A stretch of DNA of 64,000 nt from Bifidobacterium italicum (GTDB lineage Bacteria; Actinomycetota; Actinomycetes; Actinomycetales; Bifidobacteriaceae): assembly GCF_002286915.1 (NCBI RefSeq), contig NZ_MVOG01000003.1:1-64000 (forward strand), read 5' to 3'. Numbering within the stretch: the stretch's first letter is position 1; every line of letters starts with the position of its first letter. Positions 39,328 to 47,247 of this stretch are shown here, in pieces. The notes under the pieces are model-generated. The model saw nothing but the letters and a program-made list of their open reading frames with translations, was not told the DNA's origin and made no database searches. The translations under genes were made by a program, and so were the position numbers.

Positions 39328-39972
39328 CTAGCGTTCCTCGACCGGCCGCGCGACGAGGCCGAGCGGCTCCGGCACGACGGTCGCGTTGAAGGTCTCGCGC
39401 ACATGGTCGGTGAATCGGTCCTCCATGTCGGTCGGCACCGCGCATTCGACCTCGACGTGGTCGGTGAACGCGGCGTCGAGCTGCGCTCCGTCGACGGCCG
39501 CGAGCAGCTGCTGGAAGGCGCCGAGCCGCGCATAGTCGAGACGGACGAGATACCGTCTGCACTGCACGATGCTCGCCTTGCGCGCCGCCTTCACGGCGAG
39601 CGACGCGCCGGTCGAATACGCGCGGACCAGGCCGCCCGAGCCGAGCAGGATGCCGCCGAAGTACCGGGTGACGGCGACGGCGCAGTCGGTCAGCCCGTTC
39701 GCGCGCAGCACATCGAGGATCGGCTTGCCGGCGGTGCCCGACGGTTCGCCGTCGTCGCTCATCCGTTCCATGACGCGCCCGGTTCCGTCGATGACGATCG
39801 CGGCGTATGCGACGTGCCGCGATTTCGGATGCGCCTCGCGGATCGTTTCGACGAATGCGAGCGCGGCGTCGAGGTCGTCGACGTGGCATGCGTCGCCGAT
39901 GAACTCGGATTTCTTCTCGACGAAGGCGTCGTGCGCGGGCTCGGCGGCGGCGTTGAGGATCGTGCGCGTCAT
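39328..39972 (-). CDS. YigZ/IMPACT family protein (UPF0029)
   Basis: 214 residues from the ATG at 39972, which overlaps the upstream dehydrogenase stop as ATGA and follows GGAGG. The IMPACT/UPF0029 domain is clear: EKKSEFIGDACHV, DGEPSGTAGKPILDVLRANGLT and VAVTRYFGGILLGSGGLVRAYS. A DUF1949-type C-terminal domain follows (about 145-205). Bacterial members bind nucleic acids or ribosome-associated factors, but their role is unsettled. Confidence 0.9.
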   Translation of the reverse strand: MTRTILNAAAEPAHDAFVEKKSEFIGDACHVDDLDAALAFVETIREAHPKSRHVAYAAIVIDGTGRVMERMSDDGEPSGTAGKPILDVLRANGLTDCAVAVTRYFGGILLGSGGLVRAYSTGASLAVKAARKASIVQCRRYLVRLDYARLGAFQQLLAAVDGAQLDAAFTDHVEVECAVPTDMEDRFTDHVRETFNATVVPEPLGLVARPVEER

Positions 39973-41108
39973 GCCGCCTCCGGATCGACGACGACGTTCT
40001 TCTTGCCGCCGGTGAAATACGCGGTGATATCCTCGACGCACTGCCTCGTGAGGTTGCGGTTCGCGCCGTCGGAACGCCATGCGACGTGCGGCGTGAGCAC
40101 GAGGCCGTCGATCGCGAGCAGCGGGCTGTCCGTCGGCAGCGGCTCCTGGTAGTAGACGTCGAGCGCCGCCGGGACATCGCCGCGTTCGAGACGGCGCACA
40201 AGCGCGCCGGGGGCGATGATCTCGGCGCGCGCCGTGTTGACGAACATCGTGCCCGGTCGCAGCGCGTCGAGTTCGGCGTCGCCGATCATGCCGCGCGTGC
40301 CGTCGACGAGCGGCATGTGGATCGAGACGACGTCGGCGCCGGCGAACAACGCCTTCATGTCGGCGATCGGCGTCACATCGTGCTCCGTGTAGCGTTCGCG
40401 CGGACCGCGCCCCGAATCCCAGACGGTCACATCCATGCCGAAACCGCGGGCGATGCGCGCGACCGTCTGTCCGATGCCGCCGAACCCGACGATCGCGAGC
40501 GTCTTGCCGGCGAGCTCGACGCTGCTCACGCCGTCCCAGTCGCCGGCGCGCAGTTCGCGGTCGAGGTCGCCGACGCGGCGCGCGAGCTCGAGGATCAGCG
40601 CGAAGGTGAATTCGGCGACGGCCGCGTCGCCGTAGTGGCGCACATTGCAGATGCGCACACCGAGCTCGCGCGCCAGATCGAAGTTGACGTAGCTGGCCAC
40701 GCCGGTGCCGCCGAACGCGAGGCAGCGCACGGTCTTCGCGAGGCGCCGCAGCATGTCGTCGGAGATATGCACGCCGATGACGATGACGGCCTCGGCGCCT
40801 TGCGCGCGTTCGACGAACGTGTCCTCGTCGAGCGTGTAGTCCTCGAACATGCGCACCCGGGCGATGCCGTCGAGCATCGGCAGCGCCGCCTTGAGCGGGG
40901 CGACCATGTCCTCGAACACGCATGGGATCGCGAGGAGCGGGAGGTCGGGGCGCGCGGCCGCGGATTCAGGGAGGGTCGGGCCGACCGAAACGGCCGCAAC
41001 GTCTGGATCGGATGATGCGGCGGCCGGAGGCGCGGTCCTGCATGCGGGCGCCGACGCGCCAAATGCGGCAGCGTGCGCCGGTTCCGTGGGTTCGATGTGT
41101 TCCGTCAT
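39969..41108 (-). CDS. D-isomer-specific 2-hydroxyacid dehydrogenase
   Basis: 379 residues from the ATG at 41108. The first ~65 residues are Ala/Pro-rich and not part of the fold. The NAD-binding Rossmann motif is LAIVGFGGIGQTVARIA; the catalytic Arg is in MFVNTARAEI, the Glu in the VYYQEPLP region and the His in LTPHVAW. It is related to phosphoglycerate dehydrogenase but has no ACT domain, so the substrate (lactate, phosphoglycerate, other 2-oxo acids) is open. Translationally coupled to the YigZ gene. Confidence 0.88.
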   Translation of the reverse strand: MTEHIEPTEPAHAAAFGASAPACRTAPPAAASSDPDVAAVSVGPTLPESAAARPDLPLLAIPCVFEDMVAPLKAALPMLDGIARVRMFEDYTLDEDTFVERAQGAEAVIVIGVHISDDMLRRLAKTVRCLAFGGTGVASYVNFDLARELGVRICNVRHYGDAAVAEFTFALILELARRVGDLDRELRAGDWDGVSSVELAGKTLAIVGFGGIGQTVARIARGFGMDVTVWDSGRGPRERYTEHDVTPIADMKALFAGADVVSIHMPLVDGTRGMIGDAELDALRPGTMFVNTARAEIIAPGALVRRLERGDVPAALDVYYQEPLPTDSPLLAIDGLVLTPHVAWRSDGANRNLTRQCVEDITAYFTGGKKNVVVDPEAA

Positions 41109-41472
41109 GGGTTCCACTGTAGCGCCGCCCCTGTTTCCGCCGTGCGTTGGAGGCTCTGCGGGTTGGTCCGGCCGAACCGTTCCGCGGAATCTCATCGGCA
41201 GACCGGGAAGGGAGCCACCCGATAGGCGCGACCATGGGCGCGGAAACAGCCCGCTGCCCAATCGTCTCACGACACTGTCCATGAAAACGTTTCATGATTT
41301 GCAGGGATTTGCAGAACGTACTACAGTGACGAATCGAGGCTGTGGACAAAGGCGTACCGCGGCTTCACTTTTTCCTCAACCGTTCGGTCTGCTCCGGCAC
41401 ACCCGGATCCACTGAGCGAACGCACACCCCATCCGCAACCCCGTCTGGTCCACGCGCACCGCTGAAGCGACG
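41109..41472. other. Gene-free gap between the dehydrogenase and tRNA-Ser(GCT)
   Basis: About 364 bp with no supported gene. It should contain the dehydrogenase promoter, but I see no convincing pair of boxes. Open frames here are short and lack codon bias. Confidence 0.5.
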
Positions 41473-41502
41473 AAAAAGCCGGAAACGCACTGCGTTTCCG
41501 GC
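41473..41502 (-). terminator. Terminator of tRNA-Ser(GCT)
   Basis: Twelve-pair stem (GCCGGAAACGCA with its complement) and a five-base T-run on the minus strand, ten bases after the tRNA 3' end. Confidence 0.85.
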
Positions 41503-41511
41503 TTGGTCCGG

Positions 41512-41598
41512 CGGAGTCAGAGGGATTCGAACCCTCGAGCCGCTAACGCGACTAACACCTTAGCAGGGTGCCCCTTTCGGCCACTCAGGCATGACTCC
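41512..41598 (-). tRNA. tRNA-Ser(GCT)
   Basis: Class II tRNA, 87 nt. Acceptor stem GGAGTCA with TGACTCC, discriminator G, long variable arm, T-loop GTTCGAATC and anticodon loop CTGCTAA giving GCT. CCA is not encoded (CCG follows). Decodes AGC/AGU. Confidence 0.95.
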
Positions 41599-41844
41599 AC
41601 GTCACGCTTCATAAGCGCAACAGGTTGTAAGCATAGCAGCCTTCCCCGACCAGCACAAATCGGCATCATGTTGCGTGTCCCCCGCTCGCACGTCCCGCCC
41701 CCCATCCCCACCGAAGTCGGACCGATCGGTTCCGCCGTGCAGATCGCCGAATCCGTTCGTAGACGGACACCGTCGCGACCCGTTCCGCCACATAGGGCCT
41801 CCACTCCGTTCGGAAACCGGCCTCCTTGCGACCCCATCCGTCGC

Positions 41845-41962
41845 GCGCGCCGACGAAACGACCCGGAGACAGACCCCGGGACGCCCCGAACCGTCGGACC
41901 GGCCGACAAGACCGCCCGCACACCTATCCATCCGCGGGGGCGAGCCGACGAACCGACCCGCC
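41845..41962 (+). repeat. Degenerate copies of the ~53/40-bp periodic repeat upstream of dinB
   Basis: Three units with the core GACRAnnCGACCCG occur near 41850, 41901 and 41945 (for example GACGAACCGACCCGCC), separated by about 51 and 44 bp. This resembles the arrays at 60.5-64 kb. It lies in a gap 41599-41972 without a supported gene. Confidence 0.5.
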
Positions 41963-41972
41963 CCCGCCGGAC

Positions 41973-42001
41973 TTTCATTCGAACAAATGTTCCACTAGAA
42001 T
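41973..42001 (+). promoter_or_regulatory. dinB promoter (leaderless)
   Basis: TTTCAT (41973-41978), a 17-nt spacer and TAGAAT (41996-42001). The -10 ends seven bases before the dinB ATG at 42009, so transcription should start at or one base before the start codon, and there is no ribosome site. Confidence 0.65.
41979..41994. promoter_or_regulatory. LexA (SOS) box of dinB
   Basis: TCGAACAAATGTTCCA closely matches the actinobacterial/Gram-positive LexA consensus (CGAACnnnnGTTC core exact). It fills the spacer between the -35 and -10 boxes, so bound LexA would block RNA polymerase; DNA damage would release it. Confidence 0.85.
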
Positions 42002-42008
42002 ACGGCGT

Positions 42009-43283
42009 ATGAGCACAGCACCACGCATCGCAGCCGCCAAGCGCGACTGGGGCCATGACGAACGCGGCTGCACTGTGCTGCATATCGACATGGACGCGTT
42101 CTTCGCGTCGCTTGAAATCGCGCGGCATCCCGAACTCGCCGGCCAGCCGGTCATCATCGGCACCGGCAACCGCGCCGTCGTATCGGCGGCGAACTACGAG
42201 GCCCGCAAATACGGCATCAACTCGGCGATGCCGGCGTCACGCGCGCATCAGCTGTGTCCCGGCGGCGTCTTCCTCCCCGTCGACCACCACTACTACAGCC
42301 AGGTCTCGCGCGACATCTTCGGCGCGATCTTCAGCCGTGTGACCGACCGGATCGAACAGGTCTCGGTCGACGAATGCTATATGGACGTCGCCGGCGCATT
42401 GCTCGAATGGGGCTCCCCACTGCGCATCGGCGCATGGCTGCGCGAGCAGGTCCGCGCGCGCCACGGCATCACCTGCTCGGTCGGCGTCGCGTCGAACAAG
42501 CTCGTCGCGAAGATGGCGTCGACGAACGCGAAGCCGGACGGCATGCTGCTCATCCCGGTCGCCCGTCAGGCCGACTTCGTGCAGCTGATGCCGCTGCGCG
42601 GCATCCCTGGCATCGGCCCCGCGCTCGAACGCAGACTGGGCGAGCACGGCGTCGATTCGGTGCGCGCGCTCGCCGAACTCGATCTGCCGTTGCTCGAAGG
42701 CATCACGGGTTCGCGCATCACCGCCGAACGTCTCTACAACGCGGCGCGCGGACTCGACGAGCGGCAGATCGTCACCCATGCACCCGAGAAATCAATCGGC
42801 GCCGAGCACACGTTCCCGCAGGACGTGGGCGACGCGGCGAGCGTGTGCGGGCTGCTGCGGCGCTGCTGCGACGACGTCGCGTCGACATTGCGCCGCAAAG
42901 GCCTCGTCGCGCGCACCGTCACCGTGAAACTGCGGTTCCCCGACCTGAGCGTCACGACGAAATCGTTGACGATCGAACAACCGACCGATGCCGCGAGCGC
43001 GCTGCTGCCGGTGACGCTCCGACTGCTGCGCGCGATGCTCGGCATGGCGCCGGATGCGGCGCCGGCGAGGCTGCCGCGCGCGATCCGTCTCGCCGGCATG
43101 TCGGTGAGCGGCCTGAGCGAGCGCGCGAAGACGGTCATCCAGCCGACGCTCGACGACATGCTCGCCGAAAGCGGCGACGACGGCCATGGCTCGACGACGC
43201 AGTCGCGGCTGCGCGGCGCCGAGGAGGCGCTCGACGCGATCCGCGGCCGTTTCGGATCCGGCAGCGCGCAACTCGGCATCTGA
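42009..43283 (+). CDS. dinB: DNA polymerase IV (Y family)
   Basis: 424 residues from the ATG at 42009. An error-prone translesion polymerase. The catalytic carboxylates are in HIDMDAFFASLE and SVDECYMDVAG; the SNKLVAKMAS and GIPGIGPALERRLGEHGV (helix-hairpin-helix) blocks and the little-finger domain follow. The C-terminus ends AQLGI, a weak form of a sliding-clamp binding motif. The longer open frame upstream overlaps the promoter and is rejected. Confidence 0.95.
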   Translation: MSTAPRIAAAKRDWGHDERGCTVLHIDMDAFFASLEIARHPELAGQPVIIGTGNRAVVSAANYEARKYGINSAMPASRAHQLCPGGVFLPVDHHYYSQVSRDIFGAIFSRVTDRIEQVSVDECYMDVAGALLEWGSPLRIGAWLREQVRARHGITCSVGVASNKLVAKMASTNAKPDGMLLIPVARQADFVQLMPLRGIPGIGPALERRLGEHGVDSVRALAELDLPLLEGITGSRITAERLYNAARGLDERQIVTHAPEKSIGAEHTFPQDVGDAASVCGLLRRCCDDVASTLRRKGLVARTVTVKLRFPDLSVTTKSLTIEQPTDAASALLPVTLRLLRAMLGMAPDAAPARLPRAIRLAGMSVSGLSERAKTVIQPTLDDMLAESGDDGHGSTTQSRLRGAEEALDAIRGRFGSGSAQLGI

Positions 43284-43334
43284 GCGATCCATGCGCGCAT
43301 ACGGTCGCATCGGAGTAGACGCAGCAGGCATCCG

Positions 43335-43382
43335 GCGCGGCCTACGACGACCACGCGATGGCGGGACCGCCGTAGGCCGCGC
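43335..43382. terminator. Convergent terminator between dinB and dapC
   Basis: Twelve-pair perfect stem (GCGCGGCCTACG with its complement) around a 24-base loop, placed in the 155-bp gap between the converging genes. Confidence 0.5.
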
Positions 43383-43438
43383 AGCGGCGATCGCGGCCAT
43401 CGCGACACGACCGTCCGCTCACAGTCGTCATGTGGCCG

Positions 43439-44611
43439 TCACTCGCCGATCGCGGCACCCGCGCGCAGCCTGCCGACGGCCGACGCGACTGCCTCGTCGT
43501 CCACCGTCGCCGAGAAGCGCAGATAGGCTCCGTCGCCGTAAAACTCGCCGGGGCTCGCGATGATGCCGATCGAGGCCAGGTCCTCCATGTCCTGCCAGCA
43601 GTCGCCGGACTTCGCCTTCACCCACACGTAGAGCGCGCCCTGCGGCATCGTCGCGTCGTATCCGTAGGCGCGCAGGCCGCCGACGAGCGCCTCGAGCCGC
43701 GCATGGTAGCGGTTGTGCTGCAGGCGCACCTCGTCCGTCGCGCGCAACCCGGCGGTCATCGCCGCCTGCACGGGGCCGGGGACGATGAGGCCGAGCTGCT
43801 TGCGCAGGTTCGTCATGTCGTGCACGATCGCCGCGTCGCCGGCGATGCATGCCGTGCGATAGCCGGCCATGTTCGACTGTTTGCTCAGCGAATACAGGAC
43901 GAGCACGCCGCGCGCGTCGCCTTCGCACACGTCGGCGCGCAGCGCGCACGGCGACCCCTCGAGATCCTGCTCGAGCATGCCGTCTCCGTCGTTGTCGTCG
44001 TTCCACGTCATCATCGCATAGCATTCGTCGGACAATACGACGGCGTCGATCGCGCGAGCCGCCTGCACGATGCGTCGCAGCTGCGCCGCGTCGAGCGTCG
44101 CACCGGTCGGGTTGTTCGGCGAGTTGACCCACACGGCCTTGACGCCGGACACGTCCTTCCACGATGCGACATCGGCGACGTCGTCCACCTTGAGCACGGC
44201 GGCGCCGGCGACCTGCGTGCCGATTTCGTAGGTCGGATAGGACACGCGCGGCTGGACGACGACGTCTCCGGGACCGAAACGCAGCAGCGACGCCATCATC
44301 GCGACGGCCTCCTTCGAGCCGACCGTCGGCACGACGTCGGCGCCGATCTGCGCGAGTTCGACGTCGCGGCAGTCGCGGAACCATGCGTGCAGCGCGGCGC
44401 GCAGTTCGGCGGTGCCGACCGTGGCCGGATAACCGTAGCCGTTCGCGGCGTTCGCGGCGCCGGCGAGCGCGACGCGCACGGCCTCGGGCACGTCATCCAC
44501 CGGCGAGCCGATCGACAGGTCGATCATGCCTCCGGCGAATCCGCGCGCGCGTTCCTTGTACTGCGCGATGCGCGACCAGTCGTACGGCGACGAAAAACCA
44601 TGGAATCCCAT
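43439..44611 (-). CDS. dapC: Succinyldiaminopimelate aminotransferase-type PLP enzyme
   Basis: 390 residues from the ATG at 44611 behind AAGGAG (start of MGFHGFSSPYDW). Class I/II fold: IDLSIGSPVDDVPE, the NSPNNPTGATLD block, DECYAMMTW, and the PLP lysine in YSLSKQSNMAGYR. The conserved C-terminal Arg region is AYLRFSA. The adjacency to a 7Fe ferredoxin matches the actinobacterial fdxA-dapC pair, which supports a role in lysine/diaminopimelate synthesis. A large inverted repeat lies in its 5' region. Confidence 0.88.
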   Translation of the reverse strand: MGFHGFSSPYDWSRIAQYKERARGFAGGMIDLSIGSPVDDVPEAVRVALAGAANAANGYGYPATVGTAELRAALHAWFRDCRDVELAQIGADVVPTVGSKEAVAMMASLLRFGPGDVVVQPRVSYPTYEIGTQVAGAAVLKVDDVADVASWKDVSGVKAVWVNSPNNPTGATLDAAQLRRIVQAARAIDAVVLSDECYAMMTWNDDNDGDGMLEQDLEGSPCALRADVCEGDARGVLVLYSLSKQSNMAGYRTACIAGDAAIVHDMTNLRKQLGLIVPGPVQAAMTAGLRATDEVRLQHNRYHARLEALVGGLRAYGYDATMPQGALYVWVKAKSGDCWQDMEDLASIGIIASPGEFYGDGAYLRFSATVDDEAVASAVGRLRAGAAIGE

Positions 44612-44695
44612 CTCACGCTCCTTGTTTCCGGATGTTCGGCTGCTGCGAATGATTATCGTCCCCGTCGTTGACGAGGGTCGGCGGCCGCGACATGG

Positions 44696-44829
44696 CGTAT
44701 CTGCGTTGGCGGGGAGCAACTTGCGGGATATCGCCCGGTATCGGGGTGCAGGATCCCTTGTTTTCCAACGATGCGCGACGCGGCTATCCGCCCAGATGCC
44801 ATATGATGCTCCCCGCCGACGCAGATACG
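44696..44829. repeat. 134-nt element bounded by 23-bp inverted repeats, between fdxA and dapC
   Basis: 44696-44718 and 44807-44829 are complementary at 22 of 23 positions, the exception being a possible G-U pair. The 88-bp interior has further short dyads. It sits between the fdxA terminator and the dapC start, so it would be in a dapC leader if transcribed from upstream. A small non-autonomous mobile element or a structured leader are both possible. Confidence 0.6.
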
Positions 44830-44853
44830 ACGCCCGAAGCCGTCCGAAGCACA

Positions 44854-44899
44854 CAAAAACGGTCCGCGGGCCTCCGTCGAGGGGAAGTCCGCGGACCGT
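44854..44899 (-). terminator. Terminator of fdxA
   Basis: Eleven-pair stem (ACGGTCCGCGG with its complement) plus inner pairing, followed by TTTTTG on the minus strand, 25 bp after the fdxA stop. Confidence 0.8.
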
Positions 44900-44923
44900 G
44901 CGTCCGCATCCTGCGTTTTGGCG

Positions 44924-45247
44924 TCACGCGCCGTTCTGCGGCGGCAGCTCGGCGACGCGCTTCGGGTCCTTGCCGATCGGGCCGGCGGCCTGCGCGCCGC
45001 CGAGGTCGCCCACTTCGGCGAAGAACTCGATCGCCGCGTCCTTGTACCACTCCCACTGCGGCGGCAGATCGTCCTCGTAGAAGATCGCCTCGGTCGGGCA
45101 GACCGGTTCGCAAGCGCCGCAGTCGACGCATTCGTTCGGGTTGATGTACAGCGAACGCTTGCCTTCGTAGATGCAGTCGACCGGGCATTCGTCGACGCAC
45201 GCCTTGTCCTTGACGTCCACGCAGGGCTGGGCAATCACATAGGCCAT
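44924..45247 (-). CDS. fdxA: 7Fe (3Fe-4S/4Fe-4S) ferredoxin
   Basis: 107 residues from the ATG at 45247 behind TAAGGAGG. Cysteines 9, 17, 21 and 25 (CVDVKDKACVDECPVDC) and 40, 43, 46 and 50 (CVDCGACEPVCP) follow the mycobacterial FdxA pattern: one 3Fe-4S and one 4Fe-4S cluster. A cytosolic electron carrier. It precedes dapC on the same strand but has its own terminator. Confidence 0.95.
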   Translation of the reverse strand: MAYVIAQPCVDVKDKACVDECPVDCIYEGKRSLYINPNECVDCGACEPVCPTEAIFYEDDLPPQWEWYKDAAIEFFAEVGDLGGAQAAGPIGKDPKRVAELPPQNGA

Positions 45248-45332
45248 CTTGTCCTCCTTAAGAATCCGTTCCAGACTACCGCGGCGCGCGCGGCCGGGCA
45301 AAGTCGACGCGCGCGGCCGGACGGCGATCGGC

Positions 45333-46943
45333 TCAGCGTCCCCCGTGCCGGCGTCCGGCCTTCGCGGCGGCCTGCGCCTTCGCCTCGGCCGTCTCATGCT
45401 CATGCGCCGTCTCCTCGAGCTGCTTGATGCGCTGCTCCTTGTCGAAGCGTTCGAGTTCGGCGTCGAGTTCGCCGGTGCCGAGGCGCGCATGGCCGTAGCT
45501 GTAGGTGAAGTAGATGACGAAGCCGATGACGAGCCACACGAGGAAACGGATCCATGTGAGCACCGTCAGGTTGAGCATGAGCCAGAAGTTCGCGAGCGCG
45601 ACGAGGATCGGCACCCACGGATTGCCGGGGATGCGGAACGTGCGCGGCAGGTCGGGGCGCTTCTTGCGCATGATCGGGATCGCGAGCGCGACGAGCGTGA
45701 ACGCCGAGAGCGTGCCGATGTTGACCATGTCGGACAGCACGTCGATGTTGAAGCAGGCGGCGACGAGCGCGACGACGACACCGACGATGATCTGCAGCCT
45801 CGCCGGCGTGCCGTGCCTGCCGGTGCGCGAGATGCCGCGCGGCAGCAGACCGTCGCGGCTCATCGCGAAGACGACGCGCGTCAGGCCGAGCAGCAGCACC
45901 ATGACGACGGTCGCCAGGCCGAGCACGATCGCGAAGCTGATGATCTTGGCCGCCCAATCGGCGCCGACGAGTTCGAACGCGGTCGCGAGCGACGGGCTGT
46001 CCACGGTCGCGAGCTGCTTGTAGGAGACCATGCCGGTCGTGACGATCGCGACGAGCACGTACATGACGATGACGAGCAGCATGCCGACGCCGATGCCGAG
46101 CGGCACGTTGCGCTTCGGGTTCTTCGTCTCCTCGGATGCGGTGGCGACGACGTCGAAGCCGATGAACGCGAAGAAGACGAGAGCGGCGCCGGAGAGCACG
46201 CCGGACCACCCGTAGATCGTCGGCTTCATGTGCGTGAGCCACTGCCACAGCGGCTGCGCCATGCTGCCGCCGAGTTCGCCGTGCTGCACATGGTTGGCCG
46301 GTTCGCTCGGCGGCACGAACGGCGTGTAGTTGGCGGCCTTCACATAGAAGAAGCCGACGACGACGACGAAGACGACGATCGCGATCTTGAGGATCGTCAT
46401 CGCGCCGTCCACGCGCGCGCCGATCTTCGTGCCGAAGACGAGCAGCACGGTGAAGAGCCCGACGATGATGATCGGCGCGAGGTCGAGGTGGAAGGAGCCG
46501 AAGGTCAGGTTCGTGTTCCAGTCCAGCCCCATGAGCCGCATGAAGTCGTTGAGGTAGACGCCCCAGTATTTGGAGATGACGGATCCCGCCATCAGCATCT
46601 CGAGGATGAGGTCCCACCCGATGATCCACGCCATGATCTCGCCGATCGTCGCGTAGGTGAAGGTGTACGCGGATCCGGCGACCGGCATGATCGACGCGAA
46701 TTCGGCGTAGCACATGACGGCCGCGCCGCATACGATGCCGGCGATGATGAAGCTGATGATGACGGCGGGGCCGGCGTGGAACGCCGCGGCCTGCGCGCCC
46801 ACCGAGAAGATGCCGGCGCCGACGGCCACGGCGACGCCCATGACGGCGAGGTCCCACCATCCGAGGCTGCGTTTGAGCGAATGCCCCGTCTCGTTCGTTT
46901 CGGCTATGGTTTGTTCGACTGACTTCGTCCTGAATATCTGCAC
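45333..46943 (-). CDS. APC-superfamily amino acid permease (cationic amino acid transporter type)
   Basis: 536 residues from a GTG at 46943 with AAGGTGG ahead. About twelve to thirteen membrane helices. The first helix has VGAGIFSVGAQAAAFHAGPAV, the substrate-site motif of APC proteins; FFAFIGFDVVATASEETKNPKRNVP is the signature of the CAT/YfnA group. The last ~50 residues form a charged cytoplasmic coil. Probable role: amino acid uptake by proton symport or exchange; the substrate is not defined. Confidence 0.92.
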   Translation of the reverse strand: MQIFRTKSVEQTIAETNETGHSLKRSLGWWDLAVMGVAVAVGAGIFSVGAQAAAFHAGPAVIISFIIAGIVCGAAVMCYAEFASIMPVAGSAYTFTYATIGEIMAWIIGWDLILEMLMAGSVISKYWGVYLNDFMRLMGLDWNTNLTFGSFHLDLAPIIIVGLFTVLLVFGTKIGARVDGAMTILKIAIVVFVVVVGFFYVKAANYTPFVPPSEPANHVQHGELGGSMAQPLWQWLTHMKPTIYGWSGVLSGAALVFFAFIGFDVVATASEETKNPKRNVPLGIGVGMLLVIVMYVLVAIVTTGMVSYKQLATVDSPSLATAFELVGADWAAKIISFAIVLGLATVVMVLLLGLTRVVFAMSRDGLLPRGISRTGRHGTPARLQIIVGVVVALVAACFNIDVLSDMVNIGTLSAFTLVALAIPIMRKKRPDLPRTFRIPGNPWVPILVALANFWLMLNLTVLTWIRFLVWLVIGFVIYFTYSYGHARLGTGELDAELERFDKEQRIKQLEETAHEHETAEAKAQAAAKAGRRHGGR

Positions 46944-47147
46944 GATGCCACCTTGTTCGCGTTCCTACTCTCTGATGTGCAGCTGGCGCTCATGAGCTTT
47001 TGGCGTGACCTGCGAACAGGCGATGGTTGCCAGATACGCAGCCTAAGTGTAGGAGCCACCCCGGCGCATCGTTCACTGTGAGCAAGATTGCGGCGGCGCG
47101 CGCCGCATATCCGCCCGTTTCGCCATGCAGACGGACGCGATGTGGGG

Positions 47148-47188
47148 AAAAGGATCCGCCGGCCGCGCCTTGCGTCGGCCGGCGGATC
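47148..47188 (-). terminator. Terminator of murB
   Basis: Thirteen-pair stem (GATCCGCCGGCCG with its complement) and TTTT on the minus strand, about 60 bp after the murB stop. The rest of the gap up to the permease start (46944-47147) shows no gene. Confidence 0.7.
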
Positions 47189-47247
47189 GGAAGGTCGTCG
47201 CTGACGCGGGCGTCGTCAGACGCGTCCGTCGTCAGATATGACCGTCG

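Noticed and set aside
39328-40923. 531-codon minus-strand fusion of the YigZ protein with an N-terminal Arg-rich domain
   Set aside because: The part before the ATG at 39972 is an out-of-frame shadow of the dehydrogenase gene; the ATGA overlap and GGAGG define the true start.
44612-44853. Lysine riboswitch or T-box before dapC
   Set aside because: The inverted-repeat element has a simple two-arm form, and I could not find the conserved lysine-aptamer or T-box sequences.
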